Source of the DNA: JAUSIF01 sp964620215
GTDB taxonomy: Bacteria > Pseudomonadota > Alphaproteobacteria > Rhizobiales > Xanthobacteraceae
Direction of reading: 5' to 3'
DNA length: 14,717 bases
Assembly: GCA_964620215.1 (NCBI GenBank)
Contig: CAZUJE010000070.1
Span: forward strand, 1 to 14,717
A program made the position numbers and the translations under genes. Under the pieces are notes generated by a model. It was not told the DNA's origin and made no database searches. It saw nothing but the letters and a program-made list of their open reading frames with translations. This document shows positions 13,653 through 14,717 of the stretch, one piece after another (positions within the stretch are counted from its first letter, which is position 1; each line of letters opens with the position of its first letter).

Positions 13653-14435
13653 TTCCACATAACGATGACGCTCGTAGAGGAACTTCAGAACCGCGGCGCG
13701 GCATTTCAGATAGGTCGGGTCCGCAACCAGATCGAGCCGCTTGCGCGGCCGGGTGAGAGGCACCGTCAACACCTCGCCGATTTTCGCGGCGGGGCCGTTG
13801 GTCATCATCACGATACGGTCCGAGAGCAAAACAGCCTCGTCCACATCGTGCGTAATCATCATGACGGTGTTACCGAGCTTCTGGTGCAGGGCCATCACCG
13901 AGTCCTGCAAATGCGCGCGGGTGAGCGCATCAAGCGCGCCGAATGGTTCGTCGAGCAGGAGAACCTTCGGCTCCATCGCGAGCGCGCGGGCGATACCGAC
14001 GCGCTGTTTCATGCCACCAGAGATTTCCGCCGGGCGCTTATCCTTCGCGTGCGTCATCTGCACGAGATCGAGATTGTGCAGCGTCCATGCATCACGTTCG
14101 GCACGGGTCTTTTTTCCGGAAAAAACCTTGTCCACCGCGAGCCGCACATTGTCATAGACAGTGAGCCAGGGCAGCAACGAATGGTTCTGGAAAACCACCG
14201 CGCGGTCTGGTCCCGGCGTGTTGACCTCTCGGCCTTCGAGAATGACGCCGCCCATTGTCGCGTCCGTGAGGCCGGCGACGATATTCAACAGCGTGGATTT
14301 CCCGCAGCCAGAATGGCCGATGATAGAGACATATTCGCCCTTCTCCAGATCGAGCGTGATCCCACGCAATACTTCCGTCGCCTGGGAGCCGCGGAAGAAA
14401 GTTTTATCGACGTGATCGATTTTGAGATAACTCAT
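13644..14435 (-). CDS. nrtC: Nitrate ABC transporter ATP-binding protein (NrtC/NrtD-type)
   Basis: Cytoplasmic ATPase of the nitrate/nitrite importer; 263 residues, a single ATPase domain without the NrtA-like C-terminal domain of cyanobacterial NrtC. Motifs are Walker A GHSGCGKST at 40-48, Q-loop Gln83 in VFQNHSLLPW, signature ISGGM at 138-142 (a Met in place of the usual Gln, common in the nitrate/taurine/sulfonate group), Walker B VLLLDE at 158-163, D-loop GALDALTR and switch His196. I chose ATG 14435, with GAGG five bases upstream, because it gives the natural start MSYLKIDHVDKTF. The open frame extends further up to 14573, but that stretch reads through nrtB in another frame and lacks family character. 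It lies seven bases after the nrtB stop. The family also includes taurine and cyanate ATPases; nitrate is assigned from the reductase genes that follow. Confidence 0.92.
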   Translation of the reverse strand: MSYLKIDHVDKTFFRGSQATEVLRGITLDLEKGEYVSIIGHSGCGKSTLLNIVAGLTDATMGGVILEGREVNTPGPDRAVVFQNHSLLPWLTVYDNVRLAVDKVFSGKKTRAERDAWTLHNLDLVQMTHAKDKRPAEISGGMKQRVGIARALAMEPKVLLLDEPFGALDALTRAHLQDSVMALHQKLGNTVMMITHDVDEAVLLSDRIVMMTNGPAAKIGEVLTVPLTRPRKRLDLVADPTYLKCRAAVLKFLYERHRYVEAA

Positions 14436-14442
14436 GATGCCC

Positions 14443-14717
14443 TCACGATTTCGCAGTGCCGCGGGTGACGATGTGCGAGACGCCAGCGACAAGCCGGTCG
14501 AGCACGAAGCCGACAACGCCGATGTAAATAAGCGCGACCACGATGTCGGAGAGGCGCGACGAGTTCCACGCATCCCAGATGAAGAAGCCGATGCCGACGC
14601 CGCCGGTGAGCATTTCCGCCGCGACGATGGCGAGCCATGACAGGCCGATGCCGATCCGCAGGCCCGTGAAGATGTACGGCGCCGCCGACGGGATCATGAT
14701 CTTCCAGAAGAACTCGA
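14443..14717 (-). CDS. nrtB: Nitrate ABC transporter permease NrtB (C-terminal part, 5' truncated by window edge)
   Basis: These are the last ~90 residues of the inner-membrane permease of the nitrate importer; the family has about 280-300, so most of the gene lies to the right. The visible part starts inside the EAA-type loop that contacts the ATPase (KIMIPSAAPYIFTGLRIGIG). It continues with the family-typical SWLAIVAAEML, GIGFFIWDAWN and a final hydrophobic segment (DIVVALIYIGVVGFVLDRL), ending AGVSHIVTRGTAKS with TGA at 14445-14443. The frame stays open to the window edge without a preferred start; the Met at 14697 is internal. Permeases of the nitrate, taurine and sulfonate groups are alike, but the operon with nasA and nirA makes nitrate by far the best substrate. 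Confidence 0.9.
   Translation of the reverse strand, partial: EFFWKIMIPSAAPYIFTGLRIGIGLSWLAIVAAEMLTGGVGIGFFIWDAWNSSRLSDIVVALIYIGVVGFVLDRLVAGVSHIVTRGTAKS

Noticed and set aside
13620..14468. Plus-strand open frame of 282 codons opposite nrtC
   Set aside because: It is an antisense shadow of the ATPase gene; its translation is Arg/His-rich without domains.
14436..14573. N-terminal extension of nrtC up to 14573
   Set aside because: The extra 46 residues read the nrtB coding region in another frame. The ATG at 14435 has a ribosome binding site and gives the family-typical start.
1..14717. CRISPR arrays, tRNA/rRNA genes, insertion sequences, toxin-antitoxin or defence genes
   Set aside because: No direct-repeat arrays, transposase motifs, RNA gene signatures or small unexplained open frames outside the two operons were found; genes cover practically the whole window.

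Overview
The window looks like chromosomal DNA from an alphaproteobacterium. It most resembles the Hyphomicrobiales (rhizobial, Bradyrhizobium-type) group. I infer this from the moderately high GC content, the tight operons with stop/start overlaps, and gene types that I recall from that group. I ran no database search, so the taxonomic call is an inference. Twelve of the thirteen lettered regions of sequence below are genes of two operons that face each other. There is no rRNA, tRNA, CRISPR array, insertion sequence or phage gene that I can see.

Left operon, + strand, about 1-4909: ugpB (3' part only), ugpA, ugpE, ugpC and glpK. The first four make a periplasmic-binding-protein ABC importer for sn-glycerol-3-phosphate and glycerophosphodiesters. 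The fifth gene is glycerol kinase. The visible part of UgpB keeps the C-terminal ligand residues of the E. coli protein. A 12-bp hairpin followed by five T's lies between ugpB and ugpA and looks like an intercistronic attenuator. The later genes are linked by one-base TGATG overlaps or near-contact, and ugpC most likely starts at a TTG codon.

Right operon, - strand, about 14717 down to 4913, read right to left: nrtB (3' part), nrtC, a NirB-type FAD/NAD(P)H oxidoreductase, nirA, a CysJ-like iron-sulfur flavoprotein, nasA and cysG. This is an assimilatory nitrate pathway. NrtBC imports nitrate, NasA reduces it to nitrite, NirA reduces nitrite to ammonium, CysG makes the siroheme that NirA needs, and two different flavoproteins are candidate electron donors. 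The substrate-binding protein gene (nrtA), any regulator and the operon promoter would lie beyond the right edge.

The two operons converge with only 3 bp between the glpK and cysG stop codons, so there is no intergenic space for a terminator. No stretch over 300 bases lacks a gene. The largest gaps are 46 bp (ugpB-ugpA) and 15 bp (nrtC to the NirB-type gene), and each holds a hairpin.

Most of the content is conventional. The points most worth attention are: (1) the flavoprotein has a four-cysteine iron-sulfur module where CysJ has a flavodoxin domain; (2) NirA and that flavoprotein start with the same short motif, which also resembles the N-terminus of E. coli CysJ, suggesting they assemble together like a sulfite reductase holoenzyme; (3) a hairpin encloses the nrtC stop codon and the ribosome binding site of the next gene; and (4) the hairpin between ugpB and ugpA.
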